From contig NZ_MVIW01000009.1 in assembly GCF_002072185.1 (NCBI RefSeq), positions 1-64,000 on the forward strand: a DNA stretch of 64,000 bases. The letters run 5' to 3'. Positions 16,193 to 25,269 of this stretch are shown here, piece after piece. Both the position numbers and the translations under genes were made by a program. The stretch comes from Actinomyces denticolens (lineage in GTDB: Bacteria > Actinomycetota > Actinomycetes > Actinomycetales > Actinomycetaceae). Positions within the stretch are counted from its first letter, which is position 1. Each line of letters starts with the position of its first letter. The notes under the pieces are model-generated. The model was not told the DNA's origin. It saw only the letters and a program-made list of their open reading frames with translations, and searched no databases.

Positions 16193-16485
16193 TCCGTGTC
16201 CTCCTTGCCTGGTGGCGCTATCTGCCGGCGGGCGCCCCCGCCCCCCGCCGAAGATGCGGAAAGACGCTGCGGAAGTGCCCCGAAGGACTGTAACAGGTAG
16301 ATAACGGCACGTCGAGGGTCCCCGTGGACCACTCCCCACCCCCAGTGAAACCCCGTGATTCTCAGCGTTGCGTGGCGTACACGGCGCCCCGAGCCGACTG
16401 GGAGGATCGCCACAGGGCCTCGTTTGGTCACGGTGCGGTAACGTACCGGGCGTCCCTGCAGGCCGAACCACGATCGAGGATCGCC
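16193..16485. promoter_or_regulatory. Divergent promoter region of the T7SS/Tad locus
   Basis: 293 bp between the start codons of the leftward WXG100 gene and the rightward SAF-domain gene. It must hold promoters for both arms. I see no convincing -35/-10 pair or operator; the right half is richer in A/T islands (GTTACAGTCCTTCGG on the minus side, GGTAACGTACC near 16436 on the plus side). Confidence 0.45.
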
Positions 16486-17202
16486 ATGCCCACACCTTCG
16501 GACAGTGCCGCTGAGCGCCGTCGTGACCGCGCCTCCCGCGGGATGGCCTCCACCCGGCAGCAGCGCGAGGCCCGCACCGATCGCCTGCCCAAGCCCCCGC
16601 GGGAGCGTCGGCCACTTCTGGCGGCATTCGCCGTCCTGCTCATCGTCGGCGGGGCGCTCCTGGCCGGAATGCTCGCGATGCGCGCAGATGAGCGCGTGGA
16701 CGTCGTCGTCGCCGCCCGCACCATCGCCGCCGGGCAATCGATCACTGCGGAGGATCTCACCACCACGCCGGTATCCGCGACGGTGAGCGGTCTCGTGCCT
16801 GCCGACTCCGCCAGCACCATCATCGGAAGCAGGGCCCGCACCGAGATCAGCGCGGGGCAGCTCGTCGACACATCCCAGATCGCCACCGGCACCATCCCCG
16901 GTGAGGGACAGCATGTGGCCGGCGTCCTCCTCGAGCAGGGCCGCTACCCGGCGGCCGGCCTGAGTGCCGGGGACACGGTGAACATCGTGGACACCGACAC
17001 GGGAGCCGTGCTCGTCGAGGGCGCGCAGGTCCTCACCGCCGGCCCCGCCCAGAGCACGGGGAAGGAACAGGATCTCTCCTCCGGGCTGAGCGTTTCACTG
17101 ATCGTCCCGGCGACGCAGGACACCAAGGTGGTGACGAGCTCGGCGAAGAAGACCGTCGCCCTCATCCTCACCGCTCCCGGCCAGCCGATCGGGGCGAGCT
17201 GA
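16486..17202 (+). CDS. SAF-domain protein (CpaB/RcpC-like, Tad locus)
   Basis: 238 residues. A basic cytoplasmic head (1-42), one membrane helix (43-63, LLAAFAVLLIVGGALLAGML), then a SAF domain (VVVAARTIAAGQSITAEDL onward, about 72-135) and a second beta region with GLSAGDTVNIVD. CpaB/RcpC proteins are periplasmic or wall-side components of Tad pilus systems. First gene of the rightward operon; the stop codon abuts the next ATG (TGAATG). The ORF can be extended upstream to 16324, but that would run through the divergent promoter. Confidence 0.78.
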   Translation: MPTPSDSAAERRRDRASRGMASTRQQREARTDRLPKPPRERRPLLAAFAVLLIVGGALLAGMLAMRADERVDVVVAARTIAAGQSITAEDLTTTPVSATVSGLVPADSASTIIGSRARTEISAGQLVDTSQIATGTIPGEGQHVAGVLLEQGRYPAAGLSAGDTVNIVDTDTGAVLVEGAQVLTAGPAQSTGKEQDLSSGLSVSLIVPATQDTKVVTSSAKKTVALILTAPGQPIGAS

Positions 17203-17949
17203 ATGCTTATCTGCCTCGCCTCAGCCAAGGGCGCTCCCGGAGTGTCGATCACCGCGCACGCCCTGGCGGCCGTGTGGCCCCGGCAGGCGCTGCTGGCCGA
17301 GCTCGATCCCGCCGGCTCCGACCTGCTCTACCGCGCGCGTACGAGTCAGGGCCAGCCCCTCGATCCCGAGCACGGGCTCATGTCCCTCGCGGCGGCAGTG
17401 CGCAGGAACCCCTCGACGACGGCCCTGGAGCACGCCAGCGTCATCGACGGGGACCTCTCCGTTCTCACAGGGCTCGCCCGCCCGGACCAGGCCTCCGCCA
17501 TCGGCGCCGGTTGGGGCGCGCTCGGGTCCTGCCTTCAGCGCAGCGGCGACGTCGTCGCTGATCTGGGCCGTTTGCTCCCCGGGAGCCCCAGCCTCGCCGT
17601 CGCGATGGCTGCCGACGCGCTGCTCCTCGTGGTCCGCCCCGGGATCGACTCCTATGGTCACCTCCGGGAGAGGCTGCGGTGGATCATCGAGGAGACCTCG
17701 CACCGCTCCGAGCGCCCCGGGCTCGGCGTCCTGCTCATCGCGCCGTGGAAGAAGCGGCACGAAATGGGCGATCTGGAGCGTCTCCTCGCCTCCAGCGGGA
17801 TCCAGGTTCCCATCATCGGCACCATCGCTGACGACCCCGCCGCTGCTGACGCCTTCTCCGGGCGCCAGGCGCGGTCCGTGCGCCGATCCCTCCTCGTGCG
17901 TTCCGCACGGGACGTGGCGGCGCGACTGTCGGCGGGAGGTCCCCGATGA
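17203..17949 (+). CDS. CpaE/TadZ-like MinD-family protein with degenerate P-loop
   Basis: 248 residues with the MinD/ParA-like order: MLICLASAKGAPGVSITAHALA, ELDPAGSDLLYR, VVADLGRLLP, ADALLLVVRPG. In the deviant Walker A the expected KGGxGKS/T reads KGAPGVS, so the second lysine is a valine and ATP hydrolysis is doubtful, as in several TadZ/CpaE proteins that act as polar localisers rather than ATPases. Starts directly at the previous stop and overlaps cpaF by 4 nt. Confidence 0.78.
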   Translation: MLICLASAKGAPGVSITAHALAAVWPRQALLAELDPAGSDLLYRARTSQGQPLDPEHGLMSLAAAVRRNPSTTALEHASVIDGDLSVLTGLARPDQASAIGAGWGALGSCLQRSGDVVADLGRLLPGSPSLAVAMAADALLLVVRPGIDSYGHLRERLRWIIEETSHRSERPGLGVLLIAPWKKRHEMGDLERLLASSGIQVPIIGTIADDPAAADAFSGRQARSVRRSLLVRSARDVAARLSAGGPR

Positions 17950-19262
17950 GCGTGGACCAGGACCTCGTGAGGCGCCTGCGCGAAGAGGTCGCTGATCTCC
18001 TCGCCCAGCAGCGCCGTGACGACGCCGTCTCCGGCCTGCCCCCGATGACCGGCGAGGACGAGAGGCAGTTCGCCCGGGCGCTCATCAGCCGTGTGCTGGA
18101 GAACCACGCGCGTCAGCAGATCGCCGCCGGACAGACGCTCCTCACCGCCCTCGACGAGGAGGAGATCTCCCAGGGCATCCATGCCGCCCTGTTCGGAGTC
18201 GGCCGGCTCCAGCCCCTGCTGGACAATCCCGATGTCGAGAACATCGACATCAACGGCTATGACAACGTCTTCATCCAGTACGCCGACGGCCGAGAGGAAC
18301 GCGGTGTGCCCGTCGCCGATTCCGACGATGAGCTCGTCGAGCTCGTCCAAGTGCTCGGCTCGTACTCCGGCCTCGCCTCGCGCCCCTTCGACTCCGCCAA
18401 CCCGCAGCTGGATCTGCGCCTTCCCGACGGGTCACGACTCTCGGCCGTCATGGACGTCTGCGCGCGCCCCGCGATCTCCCTGCGCCGGGCCCGCCTGGCC
18501 CGCGTCGGCCTGGAGGAGCTCGTGGCCCTCGGCTCGATCAGCCCCCGACTCGCCGCCTTCTGCGCGGCAGCGGTGGCGGCCCGGAAGAACATCATGATCG
18601 CGGGCGCCACGAACGCGGGGAAGACCACCTTCCTGCGGGCGCTCGCCAACGAGATCCCGCCCTCCGAGCGCCTCATCACCGTGGAGCGCGCCCTCGAGCT
18701 CGGGCTGGGGGAGTTCGAGGACCTCCATCCCAATGTCGTGGCGTTCGAGGAGCGTCTGGCCAATTCCGAGGGCGCCGGCGCGATCACCATGGCCGATCTC
18801 GTGCGCCGCTCCCTGAGAATGAATCCCTCGCGGGTGATCGTCGGCGAGGTCCTCGGCGACGAGATCGTCACCATGCTCAACGCCATGAGCCAGGGGAACG
18901 ACGGCTCCCTGTCCACTATCCACGCCAACTCCTCCGCCGAGGTGTTCAACAGGATCGCCACATACGCGATCCAATCCGCCGAGCGCCTCCCCCAGGAGGC
19001 GACCCATCTGCTCATCGCCGGCGCCGTCGACTTCGTCATCTTCCTGACCAGGGAGAACCGCTACGCGCAAGGCGGCCAGATGCGCCGCTACGTCGCCTCC
19101 GTGCGCGAGGTCAACGGCGTCGACGGGCGCGTGCTCTCCAGTGAGGTCTTCGCGGACAACGGGCGGGGCATGGCGGTCCCCGCCGCCCCCATCGCCTGCG
19201 CCGCCGACCTCATGGAGGCCGGGTACGACCCGGCCGCCGCCTACGCGGAGCCGGCCTCATGA
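17946..19262 (+). CDS. cpaF: CpaF/TadA-type secretion ATPase
   Basis: 438 residues of the GspE/VirB11-like ATPase family. N-terminal helical part (1-95), then VENIDINGYDNVFIQ, LRRARL, Walker A GATNAGKTT at about 219-227, Asp-box LITVERALELGL, Walker B region RVIVGEVLGDE and the His-box GSLSTIHANSS. It powers Tad pilus assembly from the cytoplasmic face by hexameric ATP hydrolysis. All catalytic motifs are intact, in contrast to the preceding CpaE-like protein. Overlaps its neighbours by 4 nt on both sides. Confidence 0.93.
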   Translation: MSVDQDLVRRLREEVADLLAQQRRDDAVSGLPPMTGEDERQFARALISRVLENHARQQIAAGQTLLTALDEEEISQGIHAALFGVGRLQPLLDNPDVENIDINGYDNVFIQYADGREERGVPVADSDDELVELVQVLGSYSGLASRPFDSANPQLDLRLPDGSRLSAVMDVCARPAISLRRARLARVGLEELVALGSISPRLAAFCAAAVAARKNIMIAGATNAGKTTFLRALANEIPPSERLITVERALELGLGEFEDLHPNVVAFEERLANSEGAGAITMADLVRRSLRMNPSRVIVGEVLGDEIVTMLNAMSQGNDGSLSTIHANSSAEVFNRIATYAIQSAERLPQEATHLLIAGAVDFVIFLTRENRYAQGGQMRRYVASVREVNGVDGRVLSSEVFADNGRGMAVPAAPIACAADLMEAGYDPAAAYAEPAS

Positions 19263-20116
19263 TCGGCGCGGCACAGGCGCCCATGCTGCTCGCCGGCGCC
19301 ATGATCGGCGGCGGCGCGTTCCTCGCGACCGCCTACCTCCTCGGCATCGACATCCTTCCCGCCCCGCAGCGATCGAGCAGCGCGGCGCGCGGCGTCTCCA
19401 AGCGGACCCTCTACGCGCTCGCCCTCGGGCTCGGCCTCCTCGTGCTCACCCGCTGGGTGGTATTCGCCGCCTCCGGCGCCATCCTCGTCCTGGTCTGGCC
19501 CATGTTCTTCGGCGGAAGCAAGGAGGAGAAGGCCGCCGCCGCACGTATCGAGGCCCTCGCCACCTGGGCGGAGTCCCTGCGAGATACCATCGCCGGCGCT
19601 GTCGGCCTGGAGCAGGCGATCCCTGCCACCGTCTACGCGGCCGCCCCCGTCATCCGCGACGACCTCGCGCTCCTCGCGGATCGCATGCGCGTGCGCGTGA
19701 GCCTCCCGACGGCGCTGCGCCAGTTCGCTGACGACCTCGATGACCCGACCGCCGATCTCATCATCTCCGCGCTCATCATGAACGCCCGACTGCGCGGTCC
19801 AGGGCTGAGGGCCCTCCTCGGCTCCCTCGCCGAAACGGCCCGGGCCGAACTGGACATGCGCCAGCGCGTGGCCGCCTCCCGCGCGGGGACCCGCCGATCA
19901 GCGCAGATGGTCCTCATCTTCTCCCTGCTCGTCATCCTGGGCCTGGCCCTGTTCAACCAGGACTTCGTGGCCCCCTACAACAGCGCTCAGGGGCAGTTGG
20001 TCCTCGTGGTGGTCGCGATGTTCTTCGCGCTCGGGATGCTGTGGATGCGCCGCTTGGCAGGCGTCACCCTGCCCAAGCGATTCCTGGCCGCCCCCGTCGG
20101 TGAGGAGGACGCGTGA
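19259..20116 (+). CDS. tadB: TadB-like type II secretion F-domain membrane protein
   Basis: 285 residues. Two N-terminal membrane segments (near 5-25 and 45-75), a cytoplasmic helical F-domain (WAESLRDTIAGAVGLEQAI ... LRALLGSLAETARAELDMRQRV), and two C-terminal membrane segments (VLIFSLLVILGLALF, LVLVVVAMFFALGML). TadB and TadC form the inner-membrane platform of the Tad system, partnering CpaF. Overlaps the adjacent genes by 4 nt on each side. Confidence 0.88.
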   Translation: MIGAAQAPMLLAGAMIGGGAFLATAYLLGIDILPAPQRSSSAARGVSKRTLYALALGLGLLVLTRWVVFAASGAILVLVWPMFFGGSKEEKAAAARIEALATWAESLRDTIAGAVGLEQAIPATVYAAAPVIRDDLALLADRMRVRVSLPTALRQFADDLDDPTADLIISALIMNARLRGPGLRALLGSLAETARAELDMRQRVAASRAGTRRSAQMVLIFSLLVILGLALFNQDFVAPYNSAQGQLVLVVVAMFFALGMLWMRRLAGVTLPKRFLAAPVGEEDA

Positions 20117-21039
20117 CGAGCACATGGATCCTCGCGGGCGGGGCGATCAGCGGCTTCGGCCTGCTCCTCCTCTCAGTCATCCTCTTCCCCGGCCGCGTGC
20201 AGCCCGCCTCGGCACTGGCCGAGCTCGACTCCCTGCGCGGCGAGGATCGCCTGCGCCAGGACGCTCGCCGTCTCGCCCCCGCAGGGGCCGAGGACTCGGC
20301 GTGGACCGAGATGATCGGACTGCGCGCCTCCACGCTCCTGCGCCGCATGGGCGTCGACACGAGTGAGCTGAGCTCGGATCTGGCCGTGACCACCCGCTCC
20401 ATGGAGCAGCACCTCGCGCTCTCCGTGCTGACCGGACTGGCGGGTCTCATGGCACCGCTCGTGCTCAGTGGACTGGCAATCGCCGCCGGCCTCGGCTCAA
20501 GCCTGTCCACCCCGGCGCTGGTGGCCGTCATCCTCGGGCTCGTCTGCGCGATGCTCCCAACCTTGAGGCTCCGCCGCGCGGCCGACGAGGGCCGGCGGAA
20601 CTTCCGCCACGTCGTCGGCTCCTTCCTCGACCTCGTCTCCATGTCCCTCGCCGCCGGGCGGGGCGTCCCCGAGGCCCTCGACGCCGCATCACGACTCTCG
20701 GACGACCCGAGCATGATCCGCCTCCGGGACGCCTTCGCCACCGCGCGCCTGCGCGGGGAGAGCCCGTGGGTGGCCATGGGCCGTCTCGGCGAGGAACTGC
20801 GGATCGACGAGTTGAGGGACCTCGCCGCCGCCCTGGCCCTCGTCTCCGAGGACGGCGCCAAGATCCGCGAATCCCTCGCGGCCCGCGCAGGATCGATGAG
20901 GCGCCGCGAACTGGCCGAGGCCGAGGGGCGGGCCGGGCAGAACTCCGAATCGATGCTCGTCGCCCAGCTCATCCTCGCCCTCGGATTCATCGTCTTCCTC
21001 GTCTACCCATCCATCATGGGAATCCTCGTCTCCTCCTGA
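20113..21039 (+). CDS. tadC: TadC-like type II secretion F-domain membrane protein
   Basis: 308 residues from a GTG start overlapping tadB by 4 nt. Membrane segment at 6-28, further segments near 105-150, the F-domain core (VVGSFLDLVSMSLAAGRGVPEALDAA, AALALVSEDGAKIRESLA) and a final membrane segment (LVAQLILALGFIVFLVYPSIMGILV). Second platform protein. After its stop comes a 53-nt gap to the pilin gene, the largest inside the operon. Confidence 0.88.
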   Translation: MTSTWILAGGAISGFGLLLLSVILFPGRVQPASALAELDSLRGEDRLRQDARRLAPAGAEDSAWTEMIGLRASTLLRRMGVDTSELSSDLAVTTRSMEQHLALSVLTGLAGLMAPLVLSGLAIAAGLGSSLSTPALVAVILGLVCAMLPTLRLRRAADEGRRNFRHVVGSFLDLVSMSLAAGRGVPEALDAASRLSDDPSMIRLRDAFATARLRGESPWVAMGRLGEELRIDELRDLAAALALVSEDGAKIRESLAARAGSMRRRELAEAEGRAGQNSESMLVAQLILALGFIVFLVYPSIMGILVSS

Positions 21040-21092
21040 GCCGCGGCCCCATACCCACCGTCCAGCACGATCACCACCAGAAAGGGAAAGAC

Positions 21093-21299
21093 ATGCTGTC
21101 CACACTGTGCCGATTCCAGATCACGGCCACTCGAACCCGCGAGACTCTCCGAGAGCGGCTCGAGAACAACGAGGAGGGCGCCTCCACCATCGAGTGGGTC
21201 ATCATCACCGGCCTGCTCATCGCCCTCGTGGGGCTCGTCGGCAAGGTCATCTACAGCTACGTCACGGAGCAGGCCAACAAGATCAAAGTCGGACCGTGA
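21093..21299 (+). CDS. Flp-like prepilin
   Basis: 68 residues: a charged 29-residue leader ending NNEEG, then ASTIEWVIITGLLIALVGLVG as the hydrophobic alpha-helix and a short tail. The G/ASTIE junction is a type IV/Flp prepilin peptidase site with the usual Glu at +5 of the mature protein. This would be the major Tad pilin or a T7/Tad pseudopilin. The start is preceded by AAAGGGAAAG. No prepilin peptidase gene lies in the window. Confidence 0.82.
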   Translation: MLSTLCRFQITATRTRETLRERLENNEEGASTIEWVIITGLLIALVGLVGKVIYSYVTEQANKIKVGP

Positions 21300-21703
21300 T
21301 GCGCTCACGGCCCTGCCGCCTGTCTGAGGAGATCGGTGCCTCGACCGTCGAGCTCCTGGCCTTCTTCCCCCTGCTCATGGCGATCATCCTCCTGACCGTC
21401 CAGGTGTCCTTCAACTGGTACGGCCAGGAGGTCGCCACCACTGCGGCCAGGGAGGCGGCCCGCATCGTGCGAACGGGGGGCGGTAGCGCCGAGTCCATCG
21501 CGCAAGCCCGTCAGACGACCCCGGACTACGCCAGGAACGTGGGCGGGCAGGCGTTGGAGGATGTCGCCGTGAGTATCCAGGTCAACGGCGAGGAAGTGGA
21601 GGTGACGGTCTCGGGACGGCCCCGGGACGTGTTCGCCGGCCTCTCACCGGACGTCAGCGCCACAGTGTCATCGCCGATCGAGGAATTCCGGAGCGATCAA
21701 TGA
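21299..21703 (+). CDS. TadE-like pseudopilin
   Basis: 134 residues. Start ATG overlaps the pilin stop by one base (TGATG). Leader ends EEIG before ASTVELLAFFPLLMAIILLT, a TadE-type N-terminal helix with a prepilin-like G/A site. The soluble part (GQEVATTAAREAARIVRTGG) is typical of TadE, and VSIQVNGEEVEVTVSG forms a beta segment. Minor pilin or pilus-initiating subunit by family. Overlaps the next gene by 4 nt. Confidence 0.82.
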   Translation: MRSRPCRLSEEIGASTVELLAFFPLLMAIILLTVQVSFNWYGQEVATTAAREAARIVRTGGGSAESIAQARQTTPDYARNVGGQALEDVAVSIQVNGEEVEVTVSGRPRDVFAGLSPDVSATVSSPIEEFRSDQ

Positions 21704-22134
21704 GAGCCGGAGCTGTCATCACCAGGGCACGGCGGGCGCGGCGCGAGGAGCGCGGCGCCTCGTCCGTGGAGATGGTCGTCATCGCGCCGGTGCTCATCCT
21801 CGTCGCCATGCTCATCGTGGCCATGGGCCGGTGGGTGTCGACGGAGGGCAGAGTGCAGGCCGCCGCACGGGACGCCGCCAGGGCGGCCTCCTTCGAGCGC
21901 TCCGCGTCGGCCGCATCCGAGGCCTCCTCGCGCGCCCTGGCCTCCTCGGACGTGGCCGATAAGGACTGCGCCTCCACCACCAACACCTCCGGGTTCGCGC
22001 GAGGCGGGCGAGTGGAGGTCACAGTGCGATGCAGAGTTCCGCTCTCCGACCTCGGGCTCGCCGGCCTGCCCGGCATCGCCACCATCGAGGGCAGCGGAAC
22101 CGCTCCCGTCGACACCTGGAGGGGAACACGATGA
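21700..22134 (+). CDS. TadE/TadF-like pseudopilin
   Basis: 144 residues. Basic leader ending EERG, then ASSVEMVVIAPVLILVAMLIV, again a prepilin-like G/A junction with Glu at +5. The domain behind it (VQAAARDAARAASFERSAS) matches TadE-like pattern. Two cysteines (DKDCAS, VRCRV) may form a disulfide outside. Overlaps both neighbours by 4 nt. Confidence 0.82.
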   Translation: MRAGAVITRARRARREERGASSVEMVVIAPVLILVAMLIVAMGRWVSTEGRVQAAARDAARAASFERSASAASEASSRALASSDVADKDCASTTNTSGFARGGRVEVTVRCRVPLSDLGLAGLPGIATIEGSGTAPVDTWRGTR

Positions 22135-22568
22135 GACGCCGCTTGAGACGCCTGGGCGCGGAGCGCGGCACGGTGTCCCTCGCCGCTGTCCTCCTCACCG
22201 CGGCGTTCATACTGCTGGCCGGGCTCTGCCTGGAAGGGGGCCGCGCGCTCAACGCCCGTGCCACCCTCGCCGATGCTGCGGAGCAGGCCGCCAGGGCCGG
22301 GGCCCAGCAACTCTCCTTCGAGAGGACGCGGAGCGGGGGCGCGCCGACCCTCGACCCCACCGCCGCCCGCTCCGCCGCGCTGCACTACCTCGCCGACAAC
22401 AGCATCGACGGCACCGCGACCGTCATCGTCCAAGGGGACACGATCTCCGTGACCATTCATGATGACGCCCCCACGGCCCTGCTCTCCGCCGTCGGCATCT
22501 CCTCCATCCCCATCACCGTGGATGGAACCGCTACCACCGTTCAGGGCATCACTGAAGGGCAACCATGA
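22131..22568 (+). CDS. TadG/TadE-related pseudopilin
   Basis: 145 residues. Leader AERG followed by TVSLAAVLLTAAFILLAGLCL; no Glu at +5, so processing is less certain than for the two preceding proteins. The following RALNARATLADAAEQAARAGAQ is the Tad_N/TadG-like helix, and the tail (TVIVQGDTISVTIHDDAP) is beta-rich. Third minor pilin of the set. Overlaps the LysM-BTAD gene by 4 nt. Confidence 0.78.
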   Translation: MRRRLRRLGAERGTVSLAAVLLTAAFILLAGLCLEGGRALNARATLADAAEQAARAGAQQLSFERTRSGGAPTLDPTAARSAALHYLADNSIDGTATVIVQGDTISVTIHDDAPTALLSAVGISSIPITVDGTATTVQGITEGQP

Positions 22569-25258
22569 GCAAGCAGAGCCCAGCACCCGTCACTGGCCCC
22601 AGCCGCTTCCACGCTGAGCCGGTCAACGAGCCGCGCTCAGTCGTCCGAGCACTGATCGCGGGCCTCACGCTGCTCGTCATCATCGTGGGCGTGCCGACTG
22701 CGCTGCTCCACTTCACCGGTGCGCCGCCGCTGCCCGGCCACTGGAGCCTCGACGCCCTCACCGGGGAGCTCTCCCTGACCGCACTGCTCGGCGTGCTCAT
22801 CTGGGTGATCTGGGCCGCCTGGCTCCAGTTCACCGTCTGCGCCATCGTGGAGCTCGTCTCCGCGGCGCGGGGGAGCGGCATGCCCGCCCACCTGCCCTTG
22901 TCCGGCGGCATGCAGACCGTGGTGCGCGTGCTCGTCTCCTCCCTGCTCATCTTCGGCGCCGCCACCCCGGCGAGCGCGGCCACCTTCCATGGCGGCCCAG
23001 TGGTCCCCGGCGCCAATGGCCCCGCCGCCTCAGCGCAGGCGGACCCCTCGATCGGTGACAATACGCAGTCGGCCGATTTTCCCTCCTCCTACGTCCCGGG
23101 CGCGCCCCCGGGGGGAGCAGTGGATGGTGCTCAGCAGACCGGAGTGCGCTACATGCTGGGGGATCAGGAGCTCGACCCCCAGCTCGGGGCCGAGCTCGTG
23201 GGGCAGCGGGTCTACATCGTGCGGCCCCCGGACGGCCTCTACCACGACAACCTCTGGGACATCGCTGAGCGGAGCCTCGGTGATGGCCGCGCCTACCAGC
23301 AGATCTACGACCTCAACGCCGGGCGCGTCCAGCCCGACGGGCGATCTTTGGAGCTCGCCCGGCTCATCCAGCCCAACTGGCTCCTCATCATGCCCGAGAG
23401 CGCCCAGGGCGTCGACCGGGTCGTCGCGGTTCCCATTCCGGAGCGGCAGGCGCCGGCCGTGCCCAGTGCCCCGCAGGAACAGGGCCACGGCGGGGCCGAC
23501 GCCGTCGGGCGCTCGAGCGCACTCGGGGACCTGCGCCCCACCCAACTGCCCGCCGTCGGAGGCCTCCTCGCCGCCTCCATCACGGGCGCGCTCATCCTGC
23601 GGCGTCGGCGAGGCCTCTTCGGGGCGCCAGGTGACGGGGCGGGTGAGCGGGAGCGGCTGCTGCGCATCAGTGCTGATCCGGAGCGCACTGCCCGCCTCGA
23701 CGCCGCTCTCAGGTCGCTCCCGGAGAAGGGACAGGCCCTCAGCATCTACGCGGCGATCGTCGACGATTCCTCCATCTCCGTGTACTTGGCATGGCCCAGT
23801 CTTGAGGCGCCTGAGCCCTGGACCTGCTCGGAGGACGGCATGATCTGGTCCCTCAGTGCCCAGGCCGCCGCCAATGGCCTGCCGACCCATCCCGGCACCC
23901 CCCGGTACCCTGGCCTGGTCACGCTCGGGCGCAACGACGACGGCGCGGATGTGCTCATCGATCTCGCCTCGGCGGACTCCGACGTCGTGGTGACGGGCGA
24001 CCCGAGGATGGCCGAGGAGATCATCACCGCCCTCGCCCTCGAGGTGGGGCTCAACCCATGGTCCGGGCGTGCCGGTCTGACCGGGATCGGGCTGCCGCGC
24101 CAGCTCGGCGCGATCCTCGGGCCACGGCTCACCGTCCTCGACAGCCCCGCCATGCTCCCCACCGCGCCCGCCCCCGACGTGCTCGAGGGACGCTCGCTCA
24201 CCGACTCCCCCGAGATCGTCTTCGTCTCCGGGCATGACGTCCCCGTGGTCGCCGGCCGGGGGCTGAGCATGGTCCGCACTGGATCGGCCGAGCGCGCCCG
24301 CTGGCAGATCATCGTCGATGACTCGGGAACAGCCCAGGTGGCGCCATTGGGCATCCGCGTCACCGCCTCGCGCGCCACCGAACTCGATCTGACCGCCCTC
24401 GCCGAGCTCTTCGCCACGGACCGCCAGCAGCCCACGAGCGACGACGGCCGCCCGCCCATCCCCGATCCCCCGGCTCCGCCGCTGAGCTCCGGCGCCTTCC
24501 ACGCCGCACCGGTGAGGATCAGCCTGCTCGGATCCGTCATGGTGGAGGCCCCCGGGCCCGTCGAGCGCTCCCGCCTCGACCTCCTGACCGAGGCTGCCGC
24601 CTGCGTGGCCCTCCACCCGCAGGGCATCCGCCCCGCCACCCTTGGAGGACTGCTCTGGCCCGCCGGAGTGACCGGCGACGTCGTCGTCAGTACGATCGAG
24701 CGGCTGCGCGCCTGGCTCGGCGCGGACGCCCAGGGCATTCCCCACCTGCGCGAGGACGAGGAGGGACGACTGCTGCTCGGCCCGGGCGCCGTGACGGACT
24801 GGGACGTGCTGCGCTCCTTGCTCGCTCAGTCCCGCACCGCCCCTGAGCACGCTGAGCGCGATCTGCTCATCGAGGCCCTGCGGATGGTGCGCGGCCCGAT
24901 CGCCCAGGGTGCGCCGCAGGGCCGCTATGCGTGGCTCGCCCGGGCGCGCACCGAGCGGGATGCCGGGGTGCTCATCGTGGACGCGGCCCTGCGCGCGGCG
25001 GCCCTGCTGCGCGGCCCCGACCCGGATGGGGCGGCGGGCGCGATCCGCGTCGGGCTGCAGGTCCTGGACCTCGATCAGTCCCTGTGGCGCGAGCGCCTCC
25101 GTCTGGCCTCGCGGCACGGGCGCCCCGCCCTGGCGCAGGACGTCCTCGCCCTGCTCGACCTGGCCGGGGTGGACGACCTGCACCGGATCGACCCGTTGAC
25201 GGCCGCCCTCGTGGAGGATCTCGCGCCGGGGCTGTCCGTCATGCGGATTCCCGCCTGA
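22565..25258 (+). CDS. Membrane protein with LysM and C-terminal BTAD (SARP-like) domains
   Basis: 897 residues. Three hydrophobic segments in the first 140 residues (LLVIIVGVPTALLHF, LLGVLIWVIWAAWL, LLIFGAATPASAA); a LysM motif at about 225-278 (NLWDIAERSLGDGRAYQQIYDLN...NWLLIMP), which would bind wall glycan outside; a further membrane segment near 327-347; then a large cytoplasmic part ending in a winged-helix plus BTAD-like region (from about 650, RISLLGSVMVEAPGPVERSRLDLLTEAA ... LLIEALRMVRGP) as in SARP regulators. The layout suggests a link from wall contact to an intracellular domain. Such fusions accompany Tad loci in other actinobacteria (recollection). Sits between the pseudopilins and the T7 motor, 11 nt before eccC. 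Confidence 0.78.
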   Translation: MSKQSPAPVTGPSRFHAEPVNEPRSVVRALIAGLTLLVIIVGVPTALLHFTGAPPLPGHWSLDALTGELSLTALLGVLIWVIWAAWLQFTVCAIVELVSAARGSGMPAHLPLSGGMQTVVRVLVSSLLIFGAATPASAATFHGGPVVPGANGPAASAQADPSIGDNTQSADFPSSYVPGAPPGGAVDGAQQTGVRYMLGDQELDPQLGAELVGQRVYIVRPPDGLYHDNLWDIAERSLGDGRAYQQIYDLNAGRVQPDGRSLELARLIQPNWLLIMPESAQGVDRVVAVPIPERQAPAVPSAPQEQGHGGADAVGRSSALGDLRPTQLPAVGGLLAASITGALILRRRRGLFGAPGDGAGERERLLRISADPERTARLDAALRSLPEKGQALSIYAAIVDDSSISVYLAWPSLEAPEPWTCSEDGMIWSLSAQAAANGLPTHPGTPRYPGLVTLGRNDDGADVLIDLASADSDVVVTGDPRMAEEIITALALEVGLNPWSGRAGLTGIGLPRQLGAILGPRLTVLDSPAMLPTAPAPDVLEGRSLTDSPEIVFVSGHDVPVVAGRGLSMVRTGSAERARWQIIVDDSGTAQVAPLGIRVTASRATELDLTALAELFATDRQQPTSDDGRPPIPDPPAPPLSSGAFHAAPVRISLLGSVMVEAPGPVERSRLDLLTEAAACVALHPQGIRPATLGGLLWPAGVTGDVVVSTIERLRAWLGADAQGIPHLREDEEGRLLLGPGAVTDWDVLRSLLAQSRTAPEHAERDLLIEALRMVRGPIAQGAPQGRYAWLARARTERDAGVLIVDAALRAAALLRGPDPDGAAGAIRVGLQVLDLDQSLWRERLRLASRHGRPALAQDVLALLDLAGVDDLHRIDPLTAALVEDLAPGLSVMRIPA

Positions 25259-25269
25259 AGGAGGATGCC

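Noticed and set aside
23030-25183. 717-residue minus-strand frame
   Set aside because: Shadow of the LysM-BTAD gene, which has clear domains.
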